Positions 24,972 through 33,774 of a stretch of 64,000 bases of DNA are shown here, piece after piece. Source of the stretch: Candidatus Melainabacteria bacterium. GTDB taxonomy: Bacteria; Cyanobacteriota; Vampirovibrionia; Obscuribacterales; Obscuribacteraceae. The position numbers and the translations under genes were made by a program. The notes under the pieces were generated by a model. It saw nothing but the letters and a program-made list of their open reading frames with translations. It ran no database searches and was not told where the DNA came from. How positions within the stretch are numbered: the first letter of the stretch is position 1; the number at the start of each line of letters is the position of its first letter. The stretch lies in assembly GCA_016716405.1 (NCBI GenBank), contig JADJWK010000003.1, positions 124,001 to 188,000 on the forward strand, read 5' to 3'.

Positions 24972-26471
24972 TCACGAGTTGAACCACTTCACCGGATACG
25001 GTTCCATGTTCACATTCACCTGCTTGATCTCGGTGTAGGCCTCGAGACCGAAGGTACCGAGCTCTCTGCCCCAGCCGCTCTGCTTGTAGCCGCCCCAGGG
25101 ACATTCGTTGTAGGTGTTGTGATAGCCGTTGACCCAGGTGATACCGGCTCTCAGTGACTTGATCACACGGTTGGCGCGGGTGATGTCGTTGGTGAAGACT
25201 GCCCCGGCAAGACCGTATTGCGTATCGTTCGCCAGCTTGATTGCCTCTTCCTCGCCGGAGAATTTCTGAAGCACTGCCACCGGTCCGAAGATCTCCTCCT
25301 GGACGATGCGCATGTCCGGTCTGGTGTCGGTAAAGATAGTCGGATTGACATAATAGCCGTTGCCGAACCTGCCGCCTTCCGGTCTGTCGCCGCCGGTGAC
25401 CAGCTTGGCGCCTTCTCTCTTTCCGATCTCGATATAGTCCATCACCCGCTTGAGCTGTGTCTCGCTTACCAGAGGACCCATCTCGGTTTCGGGATCGAGA
25501 CCGGGGCCGACATTGATCTTCCTGGCTCTTGCCGCGAGGCGTTTGAGGAATTCGTCATAGACCGAGTCCTGGACGAGCATTCGCGAGCCTGCCGAGCAGA
25601 CCTGACCGGCATTGCAGTAGATGGCGAAGAGGGCGTAGTCCACGGCTGTGTCGAGATCGAAATCCTCGAAGACGATCAGGGGCGATTTGCCGCCGAGCTC
25701 CAGAGTGACTTTCTTGAGGTTGGACAGAGCAGCCTGGGCGACGGACTTGCCTGTCTTGACACTACCGGTGAAGGCAACTTTGTCCACCAGCTCGCTCTCG
25801 GCGATCACATGGCCGACGGCGCCGTCTCCCAGGACGATGTTGACTACGCCGTTGGGAAGACCGGCTTGCTGAAGGATCTCAGCCAGGATGACGGCCGAGA
25901 GCGGGGTGTACTCGGATGGCTTGAGCACGCAGGTGTTGCCGGCGGCAAGGGCCGGTGCCAGCTTCCAGGCAGCCATGAGAAGGGGATAGTTCCAGGGGAT
26001 TATCTGCCCGCATACGCCTATGGGCTCGCGTACGATTGATGTCACCGATGGTGCCGGCACGTCCACTGTCAGACCGGAAGGCTTGGTTGCCAGACCGGCA
26101 TAATAGCGGAAGCAGGCGGCGGCGTCATCCACGTCGTAAGAGGCCTCGCGGACAGGTTTGCCGCAGTTGAGAGTCTCGATCTCGGCGAGCTCCTCGCGTC
26201 TTTCCTCGATGAGGTTGGCGACGGTGAAAAGCAGGGCAGCCCTTTCGGCAGCGGGAGTGCGCGGCCAGGGTCCTTCGTCGAAAGCTTTGCGAGCCGCTTT
26301 GATAGCCTGCTCGACGAGCGCCCTGTCGGCTTCCTGCACTTTCGTCAGGACCTTGCCGTCGGCAGGGTTGGTGAGAGTCCTCTCGGAAGCACCGTCCCGG
26401 AAATTACCGTCGATCCAGAGCTGCCATTTGCGGTTCAAATCGACCTTGGGTGCCGTCAGTGTTTCAGTCAT
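24972..26471 (-). CDS. NAD(P)-dependent aldehyde dehydrogenase (betaine-aldehyde-dehydrogenase-like)
   Basis: From the ATG at 26471 the protein has 499 residues, normal for the family. It oxidises an aldehyde to its acid. The catalytic Cys is in AGQVCSAGSRMLV, the general base Glu in KVTLELGGKSPLIVFED, the catalytic Asn in IIPWNYPLLMA, and EEIFGPV is the conserved coenzyme-binding Glu-Phe motif. The pattern of FTGSVKTGKS and PWGGYKQSGWGRELG resembles betaine, aminobutyraldehyde and related dehydrogenases, but substrate is not determined by these motifs. It stands alone. A weak GC hairpin (around 24947-24968) follows its stop on the minus strand. Confidence 0.94.
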   Translation of the reverse strand: MTETLTAPKVDLNRKWQLWIDGNFRDGASERTLTNPADGKVLTKVQEADRALVEQAIKAARKAFDEGPWPRTPAAERAALLFTVANLIEERREELAEIETLNCGKPVREASYDVDDAAACFRYYAGLATKPSGLTVDVPAPSVTSIVREPIGVCGQIIPWNYPLLMAAWKLAPALAAGNTCVLKPSEYTPLSAVILAEILQQAGLPNGVVNIVLGDGAVGHVIAESELVDKVAFTGSVKTGKSVAQAALSNLKKVTLELGGKSPLIVFEDFDLDTAVDYALFAIYCNAGQVCSAGSRMLVQDSVYDEFLKRLAARARKINVGPGLDPETEMGPLVSETQLKRVMDYIEIGKREGAKLVTGGDRPEGGRFGNGYYVNPTIFTDTRPDMRIVQEEIFGPVAVLQKFSGEEEAIKLANDTQYGLAGAVFTNDITRANRVIKSLRAGITWVNGYHNTYNECPWGGYKQSGWGRELGTFGLEAYTEIKQVNVNMEPYPVKWFNS

Positions 26472-26606
26472 CACCTGCGACCTCGCGAGTTAGGTAGGCG
26501 TATCGTATATATGAAACGACAATGATATCACGCAGGATTAATTGAATTGTGGCAAAATAGCTATTCTTGTAGCTCTGCAGCCCTGTAGCCCTGCCAGGAG
26601 TCGAAA

Positions 26607-27251
26607 TTGCCGGTATCTGCCCGAAACCTGATTGCTTTTGCAGCCTCGATCGTGGTTTCCCTTCTGCTTGCTGGTTCTCAACAGGAAGCGCATGGCCAGC
26701 AGCCAGGGACCGGGGAAGCGGCGAAGAAAGAGGTGGACGCTCTCAAGGCGGCGGTTACCGCCGGCAAATACCGCGATGCACTGAAGCACGCCCGCAAAGC
26801 CATTCTTCTCGATCAGCGCAATATGACCGCTCATTATTTTCGGGGCGTCGCCCACCAGAAGCTCGGTGAGTTCATCTCCGCCGAAGGGGAGTTCATGGTG
26901 GTCTCTCGGTACGGGGAAGGCAAGCTCAAAGATGACGCCAAGAAGGCGCTCGGCGATCTGGCCAGGGTGAAGCGCAAACCCACCGTTCTCGATTTCTACA
27001 CGGACTGGTGCGTGCCCTGCAAGGAGATCGCTCCATTCATCGAAGAAGCCGAAGACAAGTACGGCAAAAAGGTCTGTTTCGAGCGCATGGACGGCATGAC
27101 TCCGGGAGTGCGGATTCTATTCGACACTTACAAAGTCGATGGGTTTCCGGTGCTGATCCTTCTGGACAGCAAGAAAAAGCAAGTTGACCGGCTCGACGGC
27201 AAACAGAGCCGAGACGTGATTCTCTCGGCGATTGCCGCTATAGCGAAATAA
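26607..27251 (+). CDS. Exported TPR-thioredoxin fusion protein
   Basis: The protein has 214 residues. The start is TTG, supported by aggag six bases upstream. A signal peptide (ASIVVSLLLAGSQQEAHG) is followed by about 70 residues of TPR-like helices (ALKHARKAILLDQRNMTAH; GVAHQKLGEFISAEGEFM). The C-terminal 110 residues are a thioredoxin fold with FYTDWCVPCKEI, the W-C-x2-C redox centre, and a cis-Pro in VDGFPVLILL. It is likely a periplasmic thiol-disulfide enzyme that picks its partner through the TPR. The tmk gene starts 8 bases downstream and is probably co-transcribed. Confidence 0.82.
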   Translation: MPVSARNLIAFAASIVVSLLLAGSQQEAHGQQPGTGEAAKKEVDALKAAVTAGKYRDALKHARKAILLDQRNMTAHYFRGVAHQKLGEFISAEGEFMVVSRYGEGKLKDDAKKALGDLARVKRKPTVLDFYTDWCVPCKEIAPFIEEAEDKYGKKVCFERMDGMTPGVRILFDTYKVDGFPVLILLDSKKKQVDRLDGKQSRDVILSAIAAIAK

Positions 27252-27259
27252 GAGGCTCG

Positions 27260-27922
27260 ATGAAAAAGGCGTACCCGGGCTCGTTTGTCACCCTCGAAGG
27301 TCCTGAAGGGGCGGGCAAGACGACTCAGGTCAAGTTGCTTGCCAAGGAGCTCGATTCACTGGGGATCAAGCATGTGGTCACCAGAGATCCGGGGGGAACG
27401 CCCCTCGGCCGAAAAATTCGCAGGATATTGCTTTCCAACGAGAATACCGTCGTCCCCATGGCCGAGCTGCTTCTCTACCAGGCGGACCGCGCCCAGCACG
27501 TGGAGGAGCTCATCAGACCTTCCCTGGAAGACGGGTGCGTAGTGCTTTGCGACCGGTACACCGATTCGACGGTGGCTTATCAGGGCTACGGGCGCAATAT
27601 CGATCTGGCACTTATAGACCAGCTCAATCAGATGTCCACCGGCGGGCTGAGACCGGATCTCACCATCCTCTTCGATATCGAGAGCGGTGACGGGCTGTCG
27701 CGCTTGCATCCGGGCGGTCATGACCGGATGGAAAAAGAGGCAATCGACTTCCATCACCGGGTCAGGGAAGGCTATCACAAGCTCGCCGAGGCAGAGCCCC
27801 GACGCTGGCGGATCCTCGATGCCTCGAAAGCGCTATCGGTGGTCCAGGACGAGTTCAGGCGCATCCTGGTGGAGAGTCTGGGCAAGAAGCATCCCCTGGC
27901 TCCGCTGCTCGAAGGCAGTTGA
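27260..27922 (+). CDS. tmk: Thymidylate kinase
   Basis: The protein has 220 residues. It phosphorylates dTMP to dTDP in the cytoplasm. The P-loop is FVTLEGPEGAGKTTQVKLL, the substrate loop TRDPGGTPLGRKIR carries the D-P/E-P-G-G motif, and CDRYTDSTVAYQGYGR is the D-R-Y/H motif. The LID segment holds HPGGHDRME, with basic residues fewer than in E. coli type II enzymes. The C-terminal 15 residues extend beyond the usual end. It lies behind the TPR-thioredoxin gene and converges on an exported protein gene two bases away. Confidence 0.96.
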   Translation: MKKAYPGSFVTLEGPEGAGKTTQVKLLAKELDSLGIKHVVTRDPGGTPLGRKIRRILLSNENTVVPMAELLLYQADRAQHVEELIRPSLEDGCVVLCDRYTDSTVAYQGYGRNIDLALIDQLNQMSTGGLRPDLTILFDIESGDGLSRLHPGGHDRMEKEAIDFHHRVREGYHKLAEAEPRRWRILDASKALSVVQDEFRRILVESLGKKHPLAPLLEGS

Positions 27923-27924
27923 TC

Positions 27925-28560
27925 TCAGCGGTTGAGACGCCAGGAGAGGTCGTTGCCCACCTGCTCGAGATCACGTCTGAGCTGGGCCTCATCGGACGGA
28001 TCCAGGGTGCCCCCGCCCGAGACTCTCAGGCTGCGCTCTTTGGTCTGCAGGTCTTTGATACGACGACTGATATTGGTGATGTCCCTTTCCTGAAGCTTGC
28101 TGCTCTTCTTGTTCTCTTCGAGAAACTTCTCCATGTCGGTGAGCGCTACCGAGACTGGTGGCAGGGCCGGCGCCGGCGCTTCCGCCTGTTGAGGAACGAT
28201 CAGGACTGGCATGGGATAAGCGTAGACGAATCCTGCCGGACGAGGAGCCCAGGGATAATAGTAGCCTGAGGGCGCTTTCCACATGGGCAGGTTGGTGCGC
28301 CCGCAGGGAATGTTGTAGAAGCCTCCACCGGTGGAGAGAGGCATGCCGAAGGCTGGATAGTTGATCCCGTGGCTGTAGGGGTTGGGATTGTAGAAGCCGG
28401 CGCTGCGGTTATAGGGGTTGTATCCATAAGAATTGAAGCCGGCTCCCGGAACGGAGTTGAGCTGCTGGCCTCCGGGATTGACACCGAAGCTCTGGGCTTC
28501 AGCCGCCTGAGCCAGGGTCGCCCCCAGAATCAACGCGACTATGATATTTCCGGTTCTCAT
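27925..28560 (-). CDS. Exported Pro/Tyr/Gly-rich protein with C-terminal coiled coil, hypothetical
   Basis: The protein has 211 residues with a good gggag box before the ATG. A signal peptide (NIIVALILGATLAQAAEAQS) precedes about 110 residues rich in Gly, Asn, Tyr and Pro (YGYNPYNRSAGFYNPNPY). The C-terminal 75 residues are charged and helical (LTDMEKFLEENKKSSKLQER; ISRRIKDLQTKERSLR), likely a coiled coil. No family is recognised. The composition suggests a surface or periplasmic structural protein. Confidence 0.65.
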   Translation of the reverse strand: MRTGNIIVALILGATLAQAAEAQSFGVNPGGQQLNSVPGAGFNSYGYNPYNRSAGFYNPNPYSHGINYPAFGMPLSTGGGFYNIPCGRTNLPMWKAPSGYYYPWAPRPAGFVYAYPMPVLIVPQQAEAPAPALPPVSVALTDMEKFLEENKKSSKLQERDITNISRRIKDLQTKERSLRVSGGGTLDPSDEAQLRRDLEQVGNDLSWRLNR

Positions 28561-28608
28561 GGCTTTCTCCCGACCAGGGCTCTTACCCTAATTGATAGCA
28601 CAAAATGC

Positions 28609-29022
28609 TCAGGCGCTCTTGGAGGCGGTACCGGATGACGGCTTGTCGGAGGACCCGAACCACTGGTAATTCATCTCTTCCCCGATAACCGGGATGCTGG
28701 CCATGCACCAGAAGACGATGAAACCGATGGAGTGGACGTTGTAATTGCCGGTATCGGGCAGACCGCCGGTGAATGCGAAGCTGAGGACTCCGGGCATGCC
28801 CACCACCAGGCAGGCGATGGCGACTTTGCGGCTGGCTGCCAGGAGAGGCTTGCCGAAGCGGTGATTCCTGCTTTTCAGGAGATACCCGACAATCCCGATG
28901 AGAGCCGCCACGATCATGCCATGGACGGCAGCATCGAAAAGAATATGGCAGATTACGGCGTAGGCCGCCTGGTTGATTGTTGCCAGGGTCTCTTTGAAAT
29001 TAAAGGTCGGGTCCGGTTCCAT
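28609..29022 (-). CDS. Four-helix membrane protein, hypothetical
   Basis: The protein has 137 residues. Hydrophobic segments lie at about 15-30, 35-50, 65-85 and 97-112 (HGMIVAALIGIVGYLL; VAIACLVVGMPGVLSFAF; IGFIVFWCMASIPVIG). His residues in the first helix pair (ICHILFDAAVHG) recall haem- or metal-binding DUF2231-like membrane proteins, but this is only a resemblance. The tail is Ser/Thr/Lys-rich. It lies between the exported Tyr-rich gene and a TPR gene on the same strand. Confidence 0.6.
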   Translation of the reverse strand: MEPDPTFNFKETLATINQAAYAVICHILFDAAVHGMIVAALIGIVGYLLKSRNHRFGKPLLAASRKVAIACLVVGMPGVLSFAFTGGLPDTGNYNVHSIGFIVFWCMASIPVIGEEMNYQWFGSSDKPSSGTASKSA

Positions 29023-29078
29023 GGCGAAATGATAGCCAATCCGGCTCTTCAGTTCATTTGCTCAATTTCAGATCTCGC

Positions 29079-30260
29079 CTAGCTGTCTGTTCGGCGGCCG
29101 GTCGACCCGGTCCCGGCGCTGCCGGATAGAGCCCGGCCCAGATTCAGATAAGCCCGGGCGAGATCAGGGTCGAGCTTGATGGCTTCCCGCCAGTGCTCGA
29201 TGGCTTCGGCTTTCTTTCCGGATTTGAGTAGAGCCTGACCGAGATAATCGTGGGCGGAGGCGTCCCGGGGGTCGGCCTCGATTGCTTTGCGGAAGGCCTC
29301 TCCGGCCTGGCTGTAGAGGCCCGCCTCGAAAAGGGCGGCTCCCAGATTGAAATGAGCCGGACCGTAATCGGGCTTGAGCTTGAGGGTCTGGCGCCAGACA
29401 TCCAGGGCCTCCTTTTGTCTTTTAAGATCGTAAAGGACCACCCCCAGATTGTTTCTGGCTTTATAGCAGGCCGGGTCGATTTTCAGGGCTTTCTCGAGGA
29501 CCAAAGAGGCCTCGCCCGGGTGCTTCATCTTCCAGAGAACCACTCCCAGGCTGTTCATATACTCGGTGTTCTCGGGAGCGAGATCGACCAGTCCGTTCAG
29601 GGTTCGGCGAGCATCGTCCAGCCTGCCCAGGGATTCCAGGCATTTCGCCTGACGGTAGGCGAGGGAGGGGCTCCTGTCTCCGTGGCGGGCGGCGCTGGCG
29701 TACTCGCTGAGGGCCTGATCATAACGCTTGAGAGCCCTGAGGCTGTCCCCCAGGTCCCGGTAATACTCGGGATTGTCTCCCCTGTCCCTGATGGCTTTCT
29801 GATAGGCTTCCACCGCTGCCTGGTGATCGTTCCTGAGGGCGAGTATATGCCCGAGATTGAACTGGGCTGCCGGATAGATCGGCTTGAGATGCAGGGCTTT
29901 GTAACAGGCCTCCAGGGCCGAGTCATTGTCGCCGGCAGCCAGACAGGAAGTTGCCAGGTTGTTATAGAGCTCGGCTCGCAGCGGGCTGAGCTCTATCGCT
30001 CTGCTCAGCTCCCTGATGGCCTCCTGCGGCCTGCCTGCTTTCTTGAGACAGACGGCCAGATTGTTCCTGGCTTCGACATTGCCCGGATCATTCTGGAGGA
30101 CCTGGCGGAATTTTTCGATTGCCTCATCCAGCCTGCCCGAGCCTGCGTGCTCGAGACCGGACTCGATGAGCCTGTGCGCCGCCTCTGCCAGCGCCTCCGG
30201 CGACTGGAAGAGCAGGCAGGCTGCGGTGGCGATTAGAGCGGCAGGAGCCAGGGCTTTCAT
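29079..30260 (-). CDS. Exported TPR protein
   Basis: The protein has 393 residues. It starts with a signal peptide (LAPAALIATAACLLFQSPEALAE), and the rest is an almost unbroken array of about ten TPR units, each close to 34 residues (for example GRLDEAIEKFRQVLQNDPGN, HPGEASLVLEKALKIDPACY, KKAEAIEHWREAIKLDPDLA). The repeats are close to consensus, like those of O-linked-GlcNAc-transferase-type arrays, but no catalytic domain follows. It is probably a periplasmic scaffold. The C-terminal 20 residues are Ser/Thr/Gly-rich. Confidence 0.85.
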   Translation of the reverse strand: MKALAPAALIATAACLLFQSPEALAEAAHRLIESGLEHAGSGRLDEAIEKFRQVLQNDPGNVEARNNLAVCLKKAGRPQEAIRELSRAIELSPLRAELYNNLATSCLAAGDNDSALEACYKALHLKPIYPAAQFNLGHILALRNDHQAAVEAYQKAIRDRGDNPEYYRDLGDSLRALKRYDQALSEYASAARHGDRSPSLAYRQAKCLESLGRLDDARRTLNGLVDLAPENTEYMNSLGVVLWKMKHPGEASLVLEKALKIDPACYKARNNLGVVLYDLKRQKEALDVWRQTLKLKPDYGPAHFNLGAALFEAGLYSQAGEAFRKAIEADPRDASAHDYLGQALLKSGKKAEAIEHWREAIKLDPDLARAYLNLGRALSGSAGTGSTGRRTDS

Positions 30261-30355
30261 AAGATATGAAATTTATGATCTTTTGCCGGTCGGCGCAACC
30301 ACCTTTCCAGGTCTGCTAGCATGTTGACTGCTCACAGATCGACGGAGTTTTCCCA

Positions 30356-30769
30356 ATGCCAGTGCCAAAGACGTTTCGCTCCAGGGTGGCCCTTCTCATC
30401 GGGCTCTGCCTGATGATGCCTCTTGCAGGAAATGCCGACGCCTCGGGCAAACCAGGGCGCGCCGAGAAAATGGTGATGAACCTTCGCTACGGCAACGGTA
30501 GTGCCGGTTTCTATCTGCTCGAGGCGATGCGCCTCTCCAAGGAGATGGATAAGGATCTGCGCAAGGCGCTATATCAAGTGCGGGAAGTCGACAAGTCCTA
30601 CGCCAAGTCCAGGGGCAAGCCCGACAGCAGATTTCTCGAGCCCGCCGCCATCAAGATCGTGCAGTGCCAGGAGCGCAGCGATCAGCTTTCCAAAGAGTTG
30701 AAAGACTCTTTTCTGGAGCTCAAGGAATCAATCAATCAGACCCTTGTCTCCGGAGCCATGGAAAAATAA
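30356..30769 (+). CDS. Small exported protein, hypothetical
   Basis: The protein has 137 residues. The signal peptide (RVALLIGLCLMMPLAGNADA) is followed by a helical, charged body (EAMRLSKEMDKDLRKALYQV; KIVQCQERSDQLSKELKDSF). There is one Cys and no known motif. The ATG start fits the signal peptide. It is followed after a few bases by a probable lipoprotein gene, so both may be secreted together. Confidence 0.65.
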   Translation: MPVPKTFRSRVALLIGLCLMMPLAGNADASGKPGRAEKMVMNLRYGNGSAGFYLLEAMRLSKEMDKDLRKALYQVREVDKSYAKSRGKPDSRFLEPAAIKIVQCQERSDQLSKELKDSFLELKESINQTLVSGAMEK

Positions 30770-30774
30770 GAGCA

Positions 30775-31350
30775 CTGTCCGCATGCACGAGATCCGGAGG
30801 AGCGCTCCTGATAGCGCTCGGGCTCTGCACCGCCTGTGGTGCCGACCTCGAGAAAGTCGTCAGAGAGGCGAGCGATTCAACCAGAGTCACCACCCTGGCT
30901 CCCGCTGACGAGAGCGAGCTCACCATGGAGCTTGCCGGCAATATACTCAGTCATGCCGCCGAGTCGATCTCGAAGGGCGAGAAAGTCATGGCGATCCTGG
31001 GCTACGATACTGCCGCTGGCCGAAAAATGCAGCGAGTCGAGGCCGCCAGCGCCCAGGAGGCGAAGGCTATCGGTGAGGCCAATCTGGATGCCAATTCGAT
31101 GCATTCGCTTCGAGCCGTTCTGCTTTATGCGGACGACACGACTGTTTGGATAAAGACACGCAGCTACAGCCAGGGACGGCAGCCGGCGCTTCTCGTCCTA
31201 CCTTACAGACCGGCGGCGGCAGGCTTGCTGCTCGGCGACCCCGTTTTCCGCGAAGGCGCGGCACCGGAGGAGACGGCAGGATTTCTCAGGGCGTTACAGC
31301 GCGGTATAGACTCGTACGCGCCCGGCGCTTCGGTCCTGGACAAATTCTGA
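30775..31350 (+). CDS. Probable lipoprotein, hypothetical
   Basis: The frame is open from 30664, but the first residues there overlap the preceding gene and look non-coding. The likely start is a CTG at 30775, giving 191 residues and a short signal (TRSGGALLIALGLCTACG) with a lipobox-like L-C-T-A-C. The mature part is helical then beta-rich (VTTLAPADESELTMELAGNI; ATGRKM-like stretch; TVWIKTRSYSQGRQPALLVL). No family is recognised. The non-standard start is inferred, so the N-terminus is uncertain. It converges on the large membrane protein gene. Confidence 0.55.
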   Translation: MSACTRSGGALLIALGLCTACGADLEKVVREASDSTRVTTLAPADESELTMELAGNILSHAAESISKGEKVMAILGYDTAAGRKMQRVEAASAQEAKAIGEANLDANSMHSLRAVLLYADDTTVWIKTRSYSQGRQPALLVLPYRPAAAGLLLGDPVFREGAAPEETAGFLRALQRGIDSYAPGASVLDKF

Positions 31351-31351
31351 G

Positions 31352-33616
31352 TCAGAGATCCTCGGGAGTGCCCAGCTCCTGGCGAGGATAGAGATCGTCA
31401 TTGAAACAATTCGGCGTGGTGGCATTCTTGTAAGGCGAAGCTTTCCTGGCCATCGCCAGGAGGTCGCCGAGAGTTTTCTCGGGGTCGATCTCGGCGTCTC
31501 TGTAATACCTGTCACTGAACGGATCGCTCCAGCGTCGCCTGATCTTGCTGATATCCACTTCGATGGGCTCATTGCTGCCGGCGAGAATCGGACCGAACTC
31601 CACGCAGTATGGGAATACGGCGGTGAAGCTGTTATAGGTCCGGCGATTGGGAGACCATGTGATTGCAAGACCGCCCGGCTTCAGGTGATTTTTCACAAGG
31701 CTGAAGTACTCCCTGGAGTACACATTGTTGGAATAGGCGCTTTGCGGTCGCAGAGCGTCGGCTTCGAGCACATCGAACTTCTTGCCTTGCTCGGCGATGA
31801 AGCGGCGACCGTCGGCGAAATGGAAGCGGATTCGGGCATCGCTCAGGAGGTTGGTCAGCGATCGGTAAGACATTCTGGGCTCGAGCTCTTTGAGGGCATC
31901 GATCTGCGAAGAGATGATCTCGATGCAATCGATGGACCGGATTTCCTTTCTCCCTCCGGCAGAAAAGACCGTGGTTCCGGAACCAAGCCCGATTATTCCT
32001 ATGTCTTTCGGTGCCGGGTGCAAGAAGATCGGCAGCATACCAAGTTGAGTATGGATCGCCGAGACGTTGAAGGGCAGGAAAGCCTGGCCCAGCCCATTGA
32101 CGAACACGCTGTTGACGCCTTTGAAATAGCCTCCCATGCTCGTCACCGAAGTCACCCCGGCGGCGGACTCTTTGACGATTATCTCGTGGGGGGCGACACC
32201 ATGGAGCCTGGCCCAGAAGACCCGGTGTTTCGGAATGGACACGAAGGTGAAAGCTACCGCGGCCAGGCCGAGGGCATAACCGCCTATCCGAAAGGGAATT
32301 CTCATGCCATGGGATCGAATGTGCCAGAAGAGAAAGACGAAGGTTCCGCCGATGGCGACCACGATCTTCAGAGAAGCGCTGGTCCCCAGGACTCCCAGGG
32401 TGAAAATTCCCACCAGTATCGTTCCGATCGTGGCGCCGGCGATGTTCGCGAACTGCAGCCATCCCACACGCCTGCCTATGCTCTCCATGTCGGTATGCAC
32501 CGCTTTCTGAAGGAGAGGAAAGCTGGCTCCCATAGCCATTGTCGGAGGAAGGATGAGGAGACCGGCGACGACCACATAGAGCATGAAAAAGGTCGGATCG
32601 GGCGAGGAGAGCGAGCTCCAGTCCATGGGCTCGTAGGAGCTCAAATACTTCTTTACCGGCGCCAGCCACGGAGCACTGTCGGTGCAGTTGAGAAGAACCG
32701 ACACGGACAGACCGCTATAGAGGGTGACGAATGCTTGCAGACCGAGAAAGCTCAAAAAAGGTTTCGGCAATCTGTCCACCCTGGCCAGTCCGAGAAAAGT
32801 GCCTGCGGCGAGTCCTGTGAGATAGAGAAAGAGCAGCCAGGAGAATGTGAAACTGTTCGACTTCAACATCACTCCGAGCATCCTGAACCAGATCAGCTCG
32901 AGTGCAAGCGCCGTCAGTCCCGACAGGCAGTAGATTAGCGGATAGATACCGAAAGCGCGGGGGCTTTCCTCGATCTTCCGGGTCGAAAGCAGGTCATGCT
33001 GTTCTTCCCGGGACTGAAGGCTGACCAGCATAGAACCCAGAGCAGTCGCCACATTCAGTATCGCTGCTATGCAAAGGGCGCCGGTGATCCCGAAAAAACG
33101 CATGAAGAGGACCGTCGAGCAAATGGCGCCGGCGGCTGCACCCAGGGTGTTGACACCGTAGAGAAGTCCGATCTTGCGACCGGCGGATTGCGTGTCTGCG
33201 ATAAGCGCCCTGGAGAGAAGCGGCAGGGTCAGTCCCATGCAGAAAGTCGGAAGGATGAGGGCCAGGCAGGGCAGGACGAGGGACATCGGCCCGTAGCCCA
33301 GATCACGGCTGAGCACCGGCAGGAAATCGTAGAAAAGGGTCTTGCTAGCCAAACCGAAGGCAGCGATGATTATCTCGGTTATAGCAAAGATTGGTATCAG
33401 GGCGCTTTTCTTGACTCGATCAGCGATATAGCCTCCGGCGGCGCTTCCGGTACCGAGACCGATCATGAAAGCGCCGACCACTACCGAGGCGGCGAAGACG
33501 TCTATGCCCAGAAAGAGACCAAGCAGGCGTTGCCATGAAATCTGGTAGACCAGGGCGGAAAAGCCGGATAGAAAGAAAAGAACCGCAATCGGTAAAGAAA
33601 GCCAATGGACCTTCAT
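31352..33616 (-). CDS. MFS-like membrane protein fused to spermidine-synthase-like domain
   Basis: From the ATG at 33616 (gggag box upstream) the protein has 754 residues. The first 500 form about 12-14 membrane helices in two blocks (FLSGFSALVYQISWQRLLG; PLIYCLSGLTALALELIWFR). These paired blocks with conserved S-G-x-x-A-L/S-x-x-x-E/Q-x-x-W-x-R are typical of the membrane part of fused spermidine synthases. The C-terminal 230 residues are a SpeE-type Rossmann fold: IIGLGSGTTVFSAGG binds the nucleotide-like cofactor, IDCIEI the ribose, and RFHFADGRRFI and VLEADALRP follow. Whether it transfers aminopropyl groups is unclear, since key substrate Asp residues are not all evident. Confidence 0.85.
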   Translation of the reverse strand: MKVHWLSLPIAVLFFLSGFSALVYQISWQRLLGLFLGIDVFAASVVVGAFMIGLGTGSAAGGYIADRVKKSALIPIFAITEIIIAAFGLASKTLFYDFLPVLSRDLGYGPMSLVLPCLALILPTFCMGLTLPLLSRALIADTQSAGRKIGLLYGVNTLGAAAGAICSTVLFMRFFGITGALCIAAILNVATALGSMLVSLQSREEQHDLLSTRKIEESPRAFGIYPLIYCLSGLTALALELIWFRMLGVMLKSNSFTFSWLLFLYLTGLAAGTFLGLARVDRLPKPFLSFLGLQAFVTLYSGLSVSVLLNCTDSAPWLAPVKKYLSSYEPMDWSSLSSPDPTFFMLYVVVAGLLILPPTMAMGASFPLLQKAVHTDMESIGRRVGWLQFANIAGATIGTILVGIFTLGVLGTSASLKIVVAIGGTFVFLFWHIRSHGMRIPFRIGGYALGLAAVAFTFVSIPKHRVFWARLHGVAPHEIIVKESAAGVTSVTSMGGYFKGVNSVFVNGLGQAFLPFNVSAIHTQLGMLPIFLHPAPKDIGIIGLGSGTTVFSAGGRKEIRSIDCIEIISSQIDALKELEPRMSYRSLTNLLSDARIRFHFADGRRFIAEQGKKFDVLEADALRPQSAYSNNVYSREYFSLVKNHLKPGGLAITWSPNRRTYNSFTAVFPYCVEFGPILAGSNEPIEVDISKIRRRWSDPFSDRYYRDAEIDPEKTLGDLLAMARKASPYKNATTPNCFNDDLYPRQELGTPEDL

Positions 33617-33656
33617 GGGTGCTCCCTGTGCCTGCAAGTTCGATAGCAATAATTTC

Positions 33657-33728
33657 TGGCTCCGACAGGACTCGAACCTGTAACCTGGCGATTATGAGTC
33701 GCTCGCTCCACCGTTGAGCTACGGAGCC
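33657..33728 (-). tRNA. tRNA with anticodon CAT (Met elongator, or Ile2)
   Basis: The minus strand folds as a 72-base cloverleaf. The acceptor stem is a perfect GGCTCCG/CGGAGCC 7-bp helix with discriminator A. The D stem is GCTC/GAGC, the anticodon loop is CTCATAA, and the T stem ACAGG/CCTGT has loop TTCGAGT. The 27-43 pair of the anticodon stem is a mismatch (A-C). CCA is not encoded. The G1-C72 pair rules out an initiator. The stem GCGA/TCGC next to CAT resembles lysidine-modified tRNA-Ile2, while the acceptor and T arms resemble elongator Met; the choice is open. Confidence 0.93.
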
Positions 33729-33774
33729 GTCTCGAGCCCCTTTTTATACCAGGTTGAGAGCACGATGATCCAGT

